Positions 57,007 through 64,000 of a DNA stretch of 64,000 nucleotides are shown one piece after another. The notes beneath the pieces were generated by a model, which made no database searches, had not been told where the DNA came from, and was given only the letters and a program-made list of their open reading frames with translations. Position numbers and translations under genes: made by a program. Source of the stretch: Sphingomonadales bacterium (GTDB taxonomy: Bacteria > Pseudomonadota > Alphaproteobacteria > Sphingomonadales > Sphingomonadaceae); assembly GCA_027490095.1 (NCBI GenBank), contig JAIXYT010000049.1, positions 78,675-142,674 of the forward strand, written 5' to 3'. The stretch's first letter is position 1, and each line of letters starts with the position of its first letter.

Positions 57007-57342
57007 ATGCAGCCTGCCGCCGTCATCGATCTTTTGAAGCGCGCCGCGCTTCCTGCGCTCTGCATGCTGGTGATCCTTTATTTCGGGGTCCATGCCCTGT
57101 TCGGATCGTCCGGGTATCTTGCGCTGGACGATATCCGGCGGTCCAAGGCGGAGCTCTTGCAGCAGCAGGCCCTGCTCCAGCAGCGCAAGGCTGCATTGGG
57201 CCGGGATATCGACCTGCTCGATCCGCGGGGTGCAGACCCGGATTTTGCGGACGAGCTGGTTCGCCGGCATCTCGGCGTGATCCGGCCTGACGAGCTGATC
57301 GTCCCCCTGGATGGAGCGAAGTCGCCCGCTGCACGCGGATGA
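57007..57342 (+). CDS. ftsB: Cell division protein FtsB (septum formation initiator)
   Basis: The 111-residue protein has a single N-terminal membrane helix (ALPALCMLVILYFGVHALFG), then a coiled coil with many Gln and Leu (KAELLQQQALLQQRKAALG). A short C-terminal domain follows (DFADELVRRHLGVIRPDELI) with the family motif E-x-x-A-R/RRxLG-xxxPxE. It would act in the FtsQ-FtsL-FtsB complex of the divisome. The gene lies between eno and the pyruvate dehydrogenase operon, as in many alphaproteobacteria. Confidence 0.9.
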   Translation: MQPAAVIDLLKRAALPALCMLVILYFGVHALFGSSGYLALDDIRRSKAELLQQQALLQQRKAALGRDIDLLDPRGADPDFADELVRRHLGVIRPDELIVPLDGAKSPAARG

Positions 57343-57489
57343 CCCGGCCGGGCGTGCAGCCCATGCCTGTGCTGCGCATTCGTATTCTGTGACCGGCTGT
57401 TGAAAGTTGAGGCAGGGCCGGTAGAACGGCCCGGGCCGTACCGTCGTGCATCGATGGGAACGCGGCACTGCTTGGTAAGGGGACTGGCT

Positions 57490-58551
57490 TTGGCGAAAGC
57501 GAAGGGCGCGGCGCAGGTTGCGGGGAAGTCGCCTGCAATCGAGGGTCGACTCGAGCGCATCCCGGAGGTCGAGCGGCACAGGCCGACCGCGGACGAATAT
57601 CGCGATTTCTACCGCATGATGCTGTTGATCCGCCGGTTCGAGGAAAAGGCCGGGCAGCTGTACGGCATGGGTCTGATCGGGGGGTTCTGCCACCTGTATA
57701 TCGGGCAGGAGGCAGTCGTGACCGGTCTGCAGTCCGCGATCACGCCTGGCCGGGACAGCGTGGTGACCGGGTATCGCGACCATGGCCACATGCTGGCCTG
57801 CCACATCGACCCGAAGTCCATCATGGCGGAGCTCACGGGCCGGGCGGCCGGCATCAGCCGCGGCAAGGGCGGATCGATGCACATGTTCTCGGTCGAGCAG
57901 GGCTTTTATGGCGGGCATGGCATTGTCGCTGCCCAGGTGCCGATCGGCGCGGGGCTTGGCTTCGCACACAAGTACAAGAAGGACGGTGGCGTGGCGCTTG
58001 CCTATTTCGGCGACGGCGCGGCGAACCAGGGCCAGGTGTACGAGGCCTTCAACATGGCCGAGCTGTGGAAGCTGCCGGTGATCTTCGTGATCGAGAACAA
58101 CCAGTATGCGATGGGAACCTCGGTGAATCGCGCTTCGGCCGAGGACCAGCTGTATCGCCGGGGCGAGAGCTTCCGGATCGAGGGGCTGCAGGTCGACGGC
58201 ATGGATGTGCTGGCGGTGCGCGGGGCCGCCAATGCGGCGCTGGAGTGGGTGCGGGGCGGACATGGGCCGATCCTTCTGGAAATGAAGACCTACCGGTACC
58301 GCGGCCATTCCATGTCGGATCCGGCGAAGTACCGATCCCGCGAGGAGGTGCAGTCAGTCAGGGACAACAAGGACCCGATCGACCATGCCAAGCGGGAGAT
58401 GCTGGAGTTGGGGTACGCCGACGAGGCCTGGTTCAAGGCCTGCGAGCAGGAAATCCGCAAGACTGTGGCCGAAGCGGCCGACTTTGCCGAACAGGCGCCT
58501 GAGCCGGAACTTTCCGAGCTTTACACGGATGTTCTGGTGGGAAGTTACTGA
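57490..58551 (+). CDS. pdhA: Pyruvate dehydrogenase E1 alpha subunit
   Basis: The 353-residue subunit binds thiamine diphosphate and decarboxylates pyruvate with E1-beta. The TPP motif starts [20 protein letters not shown] and closes with [11 protein letters not shown]. The phosphorylation-loop-like [15 protein letters not shown] is also present. The preferred start is a TTG 7 bases after AAGGGGA, giving [12 protein letters not shown] at the N-terminus; an ATG at 57454 in the same frame is less well placed. The stop overlaps the pdhB start (TGATG). Confidence 0.94.
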   Translation: MAKAKGAAQVAGKSPAIEGRLERIPEVERHRPTADEYRDFYRMMLLIRRFEEKAGQLYGMGLIGGFCHLYIGQEAVVTGLQSAITPGRDSVVTGYRDHGHMLACHIDPKSIMAELTGRAAGISRGKGGSMHMFSVEQGFYGGHGIVAAQVPIGAGLGFAHKYKKDGGVALAYFGDGAANQGQVYEAFNMAELWKLPVIFVIENNQYAMGTSVNRASAEDQLYRRGESFRIEGLQVDGMDVLAVRGAANAALEWVRGGHGPILLEMKTYRYRGHSMSDPAKYRSREEVQSVRDNKDPIDHAKREMLELGYADEAWFKACEQEIRKTVAEAADFAEQAPEPELSELYTDVLVGSY

Positions 58552-59900
58552 TGCATGTGAAGCTGCCTGCGATGTCCCCGACGATGGAAGAGGGGACGCT
58601 TGCGACCTGGTTGGTGAAGCCGGGCGATGCCGTGAAGCCCGGCCAGGTGATTGCCGAGATCGAGACCGACAAGGCGACGATGGAACTGGAGTCGGACGAG
58701 GCCGGGACGGTCTTGAGCCTTGATGTGGCCGCCGGCACCGATGGTGTGAAGGTGGGGACCGTGATTGCCGTGATTGCGGTGGAGGGCGAAGAGGCGTCGA
58801 GCGGGACCGTGGCGCCCAGGGCCGGCACCGAGGTGCCGTCCGAAACGGGTGTGGCGCCACAGGTGAAGGCCGATGCGCCGGTCCCCCAGGCTGCGGCTCC
58901 GGCGCAGGCAGCGGCCTTCGACGGCCCGACGCGCAAGCAGACGGTTCGCGAAGCGCTGCGCGACGCGATGGCCGAGGAGATGCGCGCCGACGGCGCCGTC
59001 TTCGTGATGGGCGAGGAGGTCGCGCAGTACCAGGGTGCCTACAAGGTGACTCAGGGGCTGCTGGAGGAGTTCGGCGACGCCCGGGTGGTCGACACCCCGA
59101 TTACGGAATATGGCTTTGCCGGCCTGGGCGTCGGCGCGGCGATGGGCGGACTGAAGCCGATCGTCGAGTTCATGACGTTCAACTTCGCCATGCAGGCCAT
59201 TGATCATATTATCAATTCGGCTGCGAAGACCAACTACATGTCTGGCGGGCAGATGCGCTGCCCGATCGTGTTTCGGGGGCCGAACGGGGCGGCTTCCCGC
59301 GTGGCCGCGCAGCACAGCCAGAATTACGCGCCCTGGTATGCGAGTGTTCCGGGCCTGGTGGTGCTGAGCCCCTATGATGCGGCAGACGCCAAGGGCCTTT
59401 TGAAGAGCGCGATCCGATCGCCCGATCCCGTGGTCTTCCTGGAGAATGAGCTGCTTTACGGGCACAGCTTCGAGGTTCCCGAGGGCGAGCATGTGGTGCC
59501 CATCGGCAAGGCGCGGCTGTATCGCGAGGGGACGGACGTCACGCTTGTGTCCTACTCGATCGGCGTCGGCATTGCGCTGGAAGCCGCGAAACTGCTGGAG
59601 GCGGACGGCGTGTCGGCCGAGGTGCTCGATCTCAGGTCGCTCAGGCCGCTGGATGAAGGCGCGGTTCTGGCGAGCCTGAAAAAGACCAACCGGATGGTGG
59701 TGGTGGAAGAGGGCTGGCCTGTTTGCAGCATCGCCTCGGAAATCATTGCGATTGCGATGGAAAAGGGATTCGATGACCTGGACGCACCCGTGCTGCGGGT
59801 AACCAACAAGGACGTGCCGCTTCCCTATGCGAACAATCTGGAAAAGGCGGCGCTGGTGAAGGCTGCGGATGTGGTCGCTGCCGTGAAATCGATTATCTGA
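58551..59900 (+). CDS. pdhB: Pyruvate dehydrogenase E1 beta subunit with N-terminal lipoyl domain
   Basis: The 449-residue protein begins with a complete lipoyl domain (residues 1-78; lipoate-attachment Lys41 in [12 protein letters not shown]), then an Ala/Pro-rich linker (about 80-122). The usual E1-beta domain follows ([53 protein letters not shown]). Lipoyl-bearing E1-beta is known from alphaproteobacteria such as Rhizobium and Zymomonas. It is coupled to pdhA by an overlapping start and followed 11 bases later by pdhC. Confidence 0.97.
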   Translation: MHVKLPAMSPTMEEGTLATWLVKPGDAVKPGQVIAEIETDKATMELESDEAGTVLSLDVAAGTDGVKVGTVIAVIAVEGEEASSGTVAPRAGTEVPSETGVAPQVKADAPVPQAAAPAQAAAFDGPTRKQTVREALRDAMAEEMRADGAVFVMGEEVAQYQGAYKVTQGLLEEFGDARVVDTPITEYGFAGLGVGAAMGGLKPIVEFMTFNFAMQAIDHIINSAAKTNYMSGGQMRCPIVFRGPNGAASRVAAQHSQNYAPWYASVPGLVVLSPYDAADAKGLLKSAIRSPDPVVFLENELLYGHSFEVPEGEHVVPIGKARLYREGTDVTLVSYSIGVGIALEAAKLLEADGVSAEVLDLRSLRPLDEGAVLASLKKTNRMVVVEEGWPVCSIASEIIAIAMEKGFDDLDAPVLRVTNKDVPLPYANNLEKAALVKAADVVAAVKSII

Positions 59901-59911
59901 GGGGCGGGATT

Positions 59912-61219
59912 ATGGCCATCGACATTACCATGCCGGCGCTGTCGCCGACGATGGAATCTGGCACGCTGGCGAAGTGGCTGGTGAAGGTCGGCGATTCCGT
60001 GCGCCCGGGCGACGTGATTGCCGAGATCGAGACCGACAAGGCGACGATGGAGGTGGAGGCGGTTGACGAGGGCGTGGTTGCCGAGATCCTGGTGGCCGAG
60101 GGCAGCGAGGATGTGAAGGTGAACGCGGTGATCGCGCGGCTGCAAGGGGAGGGCGATGAGACTGCGCTTGCGCCGAAGCCGGTTGCGACGCCTGCGGCTG
60201 CTGCGGTGGCAGCACAGACAGCGGCTCCCGTGGCTGCTTCGGCCCCGACCGCACCTGCGCCGGTTGCTGCGGCCCCTGCCAAGCCTCTGACGCCGCAGGG
60301 GCCGCTTGCGCGCAACATCGCGAGCCCGCTGGCGCGGCGGGTGGCGCAGCTGCTGGGGGTCGATCTGGGCGCCGTGACGGGTACGGGCCCCAATGGCCGG
60401 ATCGTGAAGGCGGATGTGGAAGCCGCTGCCGGCAAGCCGCCGGTTGCCGCGATGGCACCGGTTGCGGCTGCGCCTGCAGCGGCTGCTCCGGCGCCGGCCC
60501 TGGCGCCCGTTGCGCTTCCGCCGACGGACGTGCCGTTCGAGGCGGTGAAGCTGAGCAACATGCGCAAGACGATTGCGCGGCGGCTGACCGAGTCCAAGCA
60601 GCAGGTTCCGCACTTCTACCTGACGGTGGATGTGCGTCTGGATGCGCTGCTGAAGCTGCGCGGCGAGCTGAACAAGGCGCTGGAAGGCCGCGGCGTGAAG
60701 CTGAGCGTCAACGACATGCTGGTGAAGGCTCTGGGCCAAGCGCTGCTGCAGGTGCCGGATGCGAATGTGAGCTTTTCGGGCGACAGCCTCAGGAAGTTCA
60801 GCCGGGCCGATATCTCGGTGGCGGTGGCCATTCCGGGCGGGCTGATCACGCCGGTGATCCGGGATGCGGCGAACAAGTCGCTCTCGAAGATCGCGACCGA
60901 GATGAAGGATTTGGCCGCGCGGGCGAAGGAGGGCAAGCTGCAGCCGCCCGAATACACTGGCGGCACGGCGAGCATTTCGAACCTGGGGATGTATGGAATC
61001 AAGCAGTTCGACGCGGTGATCAACCCGCCCGAGGGTCTGATCCTGGCGGTGGGCGCGGGCGAGAAGCGCCCCTATGTCGTGGATGACGCGCTGGCGATCG
61101 CGACCGTGATGTCGGCCACCGGTAGCTTCGACCACCGCGCGATCGACGGTGCGGTCGGCGCCGAGTTCATGAGCGCGTTCAAGGCCCTGGTGGAAAATCC
61201 GCTGGGGATGCTGGCATGA
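59912..61219 (+). CDS. pdhC: Dihydrolipoamide acetyltransferase (PDH E2)
   Basis: The 435-residue core enzyme moves the acetyl group to CoA. Domains in order are: lipoyl domain with Lys43 ([12 protein letters not shown]), Ala/Pro linker, peripheral subunit-binding domain ([34 protein letters not shown]), second linker, and the catalytic domain from [17 protein letters not shown]. The active-site motif is [15 protein letters not shown]. The first lipoyl domain is very similar to that of pdhB, suggesting duplication. The stop overlaps the lpd start. Confidence 0.97.
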   Translation: MAIDITMPALSPTMESGTLAKWLVKVGDSVRPGDVIAEIETDKATMEVEAVDEGVVAEILVAEGSEDVKVNAVIARLQGEGDETALAPKPVATPAAAAVAAQTAAPVAASAPTAPAPVAAAPAKPLTPQGPLARNIASPLARRVAQLLGVDLGAVTGTGPNGRIVKADVEAAAGKPPVAAMAPVAAAPAAAAPAPALAPVALPPTDVPFEAVKLSNMRKTIARRLTESKQQVPHFYLTVDVRLDALLKLRGELNKALEGRGVKLSVNDMLVKALGQALLQVPDANVSFSGDSLRKFSRADISVAVAIPGGLITPVIRDAANKSLSKIATEMKDLAARAKEGKLQPPEYTGGTASISNLGMYGIKQFDAVINPPEGLILAVGAGEKRPYVVDDALAIATVMSATGSFDHRAIDGAVGAEFMSAFKALVENPLGMLA

Positions 61220-62589
61220 GCGTGGAACAGTTCGACCTTGTGATCATCGGCTCCGGGCCTGGTGGTTATGTGGCCGCAATCCGGGCGAGCCAGCTTGGGC
61301 AGAAGGTTGCCATCGTCGAGCGTGAGCGGTTGGGCGGGATCTGCCTCAACTGGGGCTGCATTCCGACGAAGGCGCTGCTGCGCTCGTCGGAGATCAAGCA
61401 TTATCTGGACCATGCCTCGGCCTATGGGCTTTCGGCGGGCGCGGTCGGCTTCGATCTTGCCAAGGTGACGGAACGCTCAAGGAAGGTCGCCAACCAATTG
61501 AATTCAGGCGTTAAGGGTCTGATGAAGAAGAACAGGGTGACGGTGGTGGAGGGTGTTGCGACGCTCGCCTCCGCCACGAGCGTGAAGGTGGGCGAGCGGC
61601 TGCTGGCCGCGAAGAATGTGATCGTTGCAACGGGCGCCCGGGCGCGCGAGTTGCCGCATCTGAAGGCTGACGGCGAGCGGGTGTGGACCTATCGCCACGC
61701 CATGGTGCCGCCGGCGATGCCGACCGAGCTGCTGGTGATTGGTTCTGGTGCGATCGGCGTGGAGTTTGCAAGTTTCTTCACTGATATGGGGGCGAAGGTT
61801 ACCATCGTTGAGATGCTGGACCGGATCCTGCCTGTCGAGGACGCGGAGATCTCCGCCTTCATGGACAAGACGCTGACGAAGCAGGGCATGACCATCCGCA
61901 CCAAGTCGGCGGTGGAAAAGCTGGACGTGAAGGCGGATGGCGTGACGGCGACCATCAACGGCGAAGGACAGGCCTTCAGCCATGTGATCATCGCGATCGG
62001 CATTTCGCCCAATACGGAAGATCTCGGGCTCGAGGCGCTGGGCGTGAAGATGGACCGCGGCCATGTCGTGACCGACGAATGGGGCCGGACCAATGTGCCG
62101 GGCCTCTGGGCGATCGGCGACGTGACGGGGGCCCCGTGGCTTGCGCACAAGGCGAGCCATGAGGGGATCGTGGCGGTCGAGAAGATCGCCGGGCAGCCGC
62201 ATGCCCATCCGATGGACAAGTCGAACATCCCGGGCTGCACCTATTCGCGGCCGCAGGTCGCCTCGGTGGGCCTGACGGAGGCGAAGGCGCGCGAAGCCGG
62301 TTACGAGGTGAAGGTGGGGAAATTCCCCTTCATCGGCAATGGGAAGGCGATTGCGCTTGGCGAGGCCGATGGCCTGGTGAAGACGGTGTTCGACGCGAAG
62401 ACCGGCGCGCTGCTGGGGGCGCACATGGTGGGCGCGGAGGTGACCGAACTGATCCAGGGCTATGTGATTGCGCGCCAGTGCGAGGCGACCGAGGCCGAGC
62501 TGATGGCGACGATCTTCCCGCACCCGACCTTGTCGGAAATGATGCACGAGAGCGTGCTCGACGCCTATGGACGGGCCCTCCATTACTGA
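61216..62589 (+). CDS. lpd: Dihydrolipoyl dehydrogenase (PDH E3)
   Basis: The 457-residue flavoprotein reoxidises dihydrolipoamide with NAD+. The FAD loop is [20 protein letters not shown], the redox disulfide is Cys43-Cys48 ([13 protein letters not shown]), the NAD loop is [17 protein letters not shown], and the C-terminal His-Glu pair is in [13 protein letters not shown]. The start overlaps the pdhC stop by 4 bases (ATGA), so pdhA-B-C-lpd is a fully coupled operon. Its 3' end overlaps the GNAT gene by 23 bases. Confidence 0.97.
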   Translation: MSVEQFDLVIIGSGPGGYVAAIRASQLGQKVAIVERERLGGICLNWGCIPTKALLRSSEIKHYLDHASAYGLSAGAVGFDLAKVTERSRKVANQLNSGVKGLMKKNRVTVVEGVATLASATSVKVGERLLAAKNVIVATGARARELPHLKADGERVWTYRHAMVPPAMPTELLVIGSGAIGVEFASFFTDMGAKVTIVEMLDRILPVEDAEISAFMDKTLTKQGMTIRTKSAVEKLDVKADGVTATINGEGQAFSHVIIAIGISPNTEDLGLEALGVKMDRGHVVTDEWGRTNVPGLWAIGDVTGAPWLAHKASHEGIVAVEKIAGQPHAHPMDKSNIPGCTYSRPQVASVGLTEAKAREAGYEVKVGKFPFIGNGKAIALGEADGLVKTVFDAKTGALLGAHMVGAEVTELIQGYVIARQCEATEAELMATIFPHPTLSEMMHESVLDAYGRALHY

Positions 62590-63079
62590 GCGGATTCGGC
62601 CGGCGACGCTTGCCGATGCGGCGGGCGTTGCGGCCATCTATGACCCCCAGGTGGCGCACGGCACGGCAAGCTTCGAGACGGAGCCGCCGGGCAGGCACGA
62701 AATGGCGCGCAGGATCGGTCGCTGCCTGGAGAAGGGCTGGCCCTGGCTGGTGGCGGAAGGCGAGGGCGGCAGGATCCTCGGCTATGCCTATCTGAACCAG
62801 TTTCGCGACCGGGCGGCCTATCGGCATTCGGCCGAGACGAGCGTTTATGTGGCTGATGGGCTGCAGGGCAGGGGGCTTGGGCGCCGGCTGATGGAGGCGC
62901 TGATGGCGGAAGGGTCCAAGGCGGGCTTCCGGCAATACGTGGCGGTCATCGGCGACAGCGGAAATGCGGCCTCGATTGCGCTGCACACGCGCCTGGGCTT
63001 TCGACATGTGGGGACGCTGACGAATGTCGGCGAGAAGTTCGGCCGGCTGCTCGACGTCGTCTACATGCAGAAGGGCTGA
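62567..63079 (+). CDS. GNAT N-acetyltransferase, phosphinothricin-acetyltransferase-like
   Basis: The 170-residue protein has the GNAT fold. [20 protein letters not shown] opens it, AETSVYVADGLQGRGLGRRL holds the acetyl-CoA pyrophosphate loop (Q-G-R-G-L-G), and SIALHTRLGFRHVGTL is the C-terminal motif B. FETEPPGRHEMARRI and the overall pattern match the PAT/Bar-like group, which acetylates glutamine-analogue or methionine derivatives; the natural substrate is unknown. It begins inside the lpd reading frame and ends 7 bases from the convergent carbonic anhydrase gene. Confidence 0.88.
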   Translation: MDGPSITERIRPATLADAAGVAAIYDPQVAHGTASFETEPPGRHEMARRIGRCLEKGWPWLVAEGEGGRILGYAYLNQFRDRAAYRHSAETSVYVADGLQGRGLGRRLMEALMAEGSKAGFRQYVAVIGDSGNAASIALHTRLGFRHVGTLTNVGEKFGRLLDVVYMQKG

Positions 63080-63086
63080 GCGACTT

Positions 63087-63731
63087 CTAGAAGTCGACTG
63101 CGACGGCCTGGAACTGGCCGGTTGCGCGATCGAGCACGCGAAGGGCCCCTTCGGCGATGTCGAAGATCACCCCGTGGATCTTGAGGGCGCCGCGCGCTTC
63201 GGCTTCGGCGACGAAGGGATAGGTTCGCAGGTTCTCGACGCTGAGCCGGACGCCGGCCTGTTCGAGGGCGCGCTGGGCGTCGATGTCGGGCGACAGCGCG
63301 GCTGCCGCCTTCACGGCGTCGCGCGCGGGCGCGATGAACTCCATCCAGGCATGCACATGCCTGCCGGCGACGGGGTTGTCGAAGCTGCCGGCGAGGGCTG
63401 CCGCGATCCCGCCGCACCGCGCGTGGCCGAAGACGACGATATGGTGCACCTCGATGCCGCTGACGGCATATTCGAGTGCTGCAGCCACGCTGGACTGGCC
63501 CTGGATGGCGGCCAGCGGCGGCACGATGTTGGCAATGTTGCGCAGCACGAACATCTGGCCCGGCTCGGCATCGAACACCCGGGTTGGATCGACCCGGCTG
63601 TCGGAGCAGGCGACGACCATCACCTTGGGGGCCTGGCCCTGCGCCAACCTGTCATAGCGTTCGCGCTGCTCCCGGTAGGAGCCGAGGCGGAAGCGGCGAT
63701 ATCCTTCGATGAGGGCGGCAAACTCGGGCAT
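63087..63731 (-). CDS. Beta-class carbonic anhydrase
   Basis: The 214-residue enzyme interconverts CO2 and bicarbonate. The zinc ligands are Cys42 (ACSDSRVDP), His103 and Cys106 (GHARCGG), with Asp44 and Arg46 completing the catalytic dyad. VLRNIANIVPP is another family block. The ATG at 63731 shares one base with the stop codon of the upstream permease gene, so translation is coupled. An upstream in-frame ATG at 63755 would overlap that gene further and is less likely. Confidence 0.95.
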   Translation of the reverse strand: MPEFAALIEGYRRFRLGSYREQRERYDRLAQGQAPKVMVVACSDSRVDPTRVFDAEPGQMFVLRNIANIVPPLAAIQGQSSVAAALEYAVSGIEVHHIVVFGHARCGGIAAALAGSFDNPVAGRHVHAWMEFIAPARDAVKAAAALSPDIDAQRALEQAGVRLSVENLRTYPFVAEAEARGALKIHGVIFDIAEGALRVLDRATGQFQAVAVDF

Positions 63732-64000
63732 CACCCGATCATTTGCACGGCCCATGTGTACAAGGGAATACCCACGATGATGTTGAAGGGAAAAGTGATG
63801 GCGAGGCTCATCGCGAGATAGAGCCCCGCGTCGGCGTTGGGGAGCGCAAGGCGCATGGCGGCGGGAACCGCGATGTAGCTGGCGGACGCGCAGAGGATGA
63901 CGAAGGCGGCGGCCGTTCCGCCGGAGGGACCGATCAGCGTTGGCGCCGCCCGGCCCAGACGGGCATTCAGCCGCGGCAGGAGCACGGCAAGGAGGGCAAG
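63731..64000 (-). CDS. SbtA-like sodium-dependent bicarbonate permease, 3' part only
   Basis: The frame stays open to the right edge of the window, so only the last 89 codons are seen. The residues ASASYIAVPAAMRLALPNAD and SLAITFPFNIIVGIPLYTWA are characteristic of the C-terminal half of SbtA (DUF897), the sodium/bicarbonate symporter known from cyanobacteria and also found in heterotrophs. The adjacent carbonic anhydrase gene supports a joint role in inorganic carbon supply or pH control. Confidence 0.85.
   Translation of the reverse strand, partial: LALLAVLLPRLNARLGRAAPTLIGPSGGTAAAFVILCASASYIAVPAAMRLALPNADAGLYLAMSLAITFPFNIIVGIPLYTWAVQMIG

Overview
The window is a 64 kb, GC-rich, gene-dense chromosomal segment from an alphaproteobacterium, most likely a sphingomonad (Sphingomonadales). 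This is inferred from the PEP-CTERM proteins, a TonB-dependent receptor (TBDR) paired with a tryptophan-halogenase-like protein, a complete Entner-Doudoroff operon, a lipoyl-domain E1-beta of pyruvate dehydrogenase, and PopZ-like and ThrB gene families of alphaproteobacterial type. No transposase, integrase, CRISPR array or rRNA was seen. Two tRNA genes (His, Cys) are present. The left edge cuts a PEP-CTERM protein gene and the right edge cuts an SbtA-type bicarbonate permease gene.

Layout. 0-24 kb is mainly housekeeping: the purine genes purL, purQ, purS and purC, all on the minus strand but split apart by unrelated genes; type II NADH dehydrogenase; a Y-family polymerase; a queuosine-precursor transporter; a NYN-LOTUS protein; a set of three lipoproteins, two of them tandem paralogues; a rhomboid-like protein lacking the catalytic residues; a thrB-rnhA-DUF808 cluster; ispH; a LysR regulator; tRNA-His; and a small phage-flavoured patch (S24 repressor plus two small proteins). 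22.9-32.3 kb holds an RND efflux pair behind a large perfect palindrome, valS, a PopZ-like protein, and a TolC-family channel with a Pcm-like methyltransferase.

32.5-53.0 kb is the accessory core. It contains a maltose/alpha-glucan utilisation locus resembling the Caulobacter malA/malI/malY locus: MFS sugar transporter, LacI regulator, divergent operator, TBDR, halogenase-like flavoprotein, two GH13 enzymes and a GH97 alpha-glucosidase. It runs directly into zwf-pgl-edd-glk-eda. Together these would import maltodextrin through the outer membrane, cut it to glucose in the periplasm and cytoplasm, phosphorylate the glucose, and degrade it by the Entner-Doudoroff route to pyruvate and glyceraldehyde-3-phosphate. 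A second halogenase-like gene lies just upstream of the locus.

53-64 kb contains tRNA-Cys, a dipeptide epimerase, enolase, a small PEP-CTERM-like protein behind a near-consensus sigma-54 promoter, ftsB, the pyruvate dehydrogenase operon (pdhA-pdhB-pdhC-lpd), a GNAT acetyltransferase, and a carbonic anhydrase/SbtA pair. Base composition appears to shift between about 53 and 57 kb, from C-rich to G-rich on the plus strand.

The most notable signals are the sigma-54 promoter with an upstream inverted repeat at the PEP-CTERM gene, the doubled halogenase-like genes around the glucan locus, an intercistronic hairpin after the TBDR, the 27-bp palindrome before the efflux genes, and the catalytically dead rhomboid. 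No wholly new multi-gene system could be demonstrated from sequence alone.
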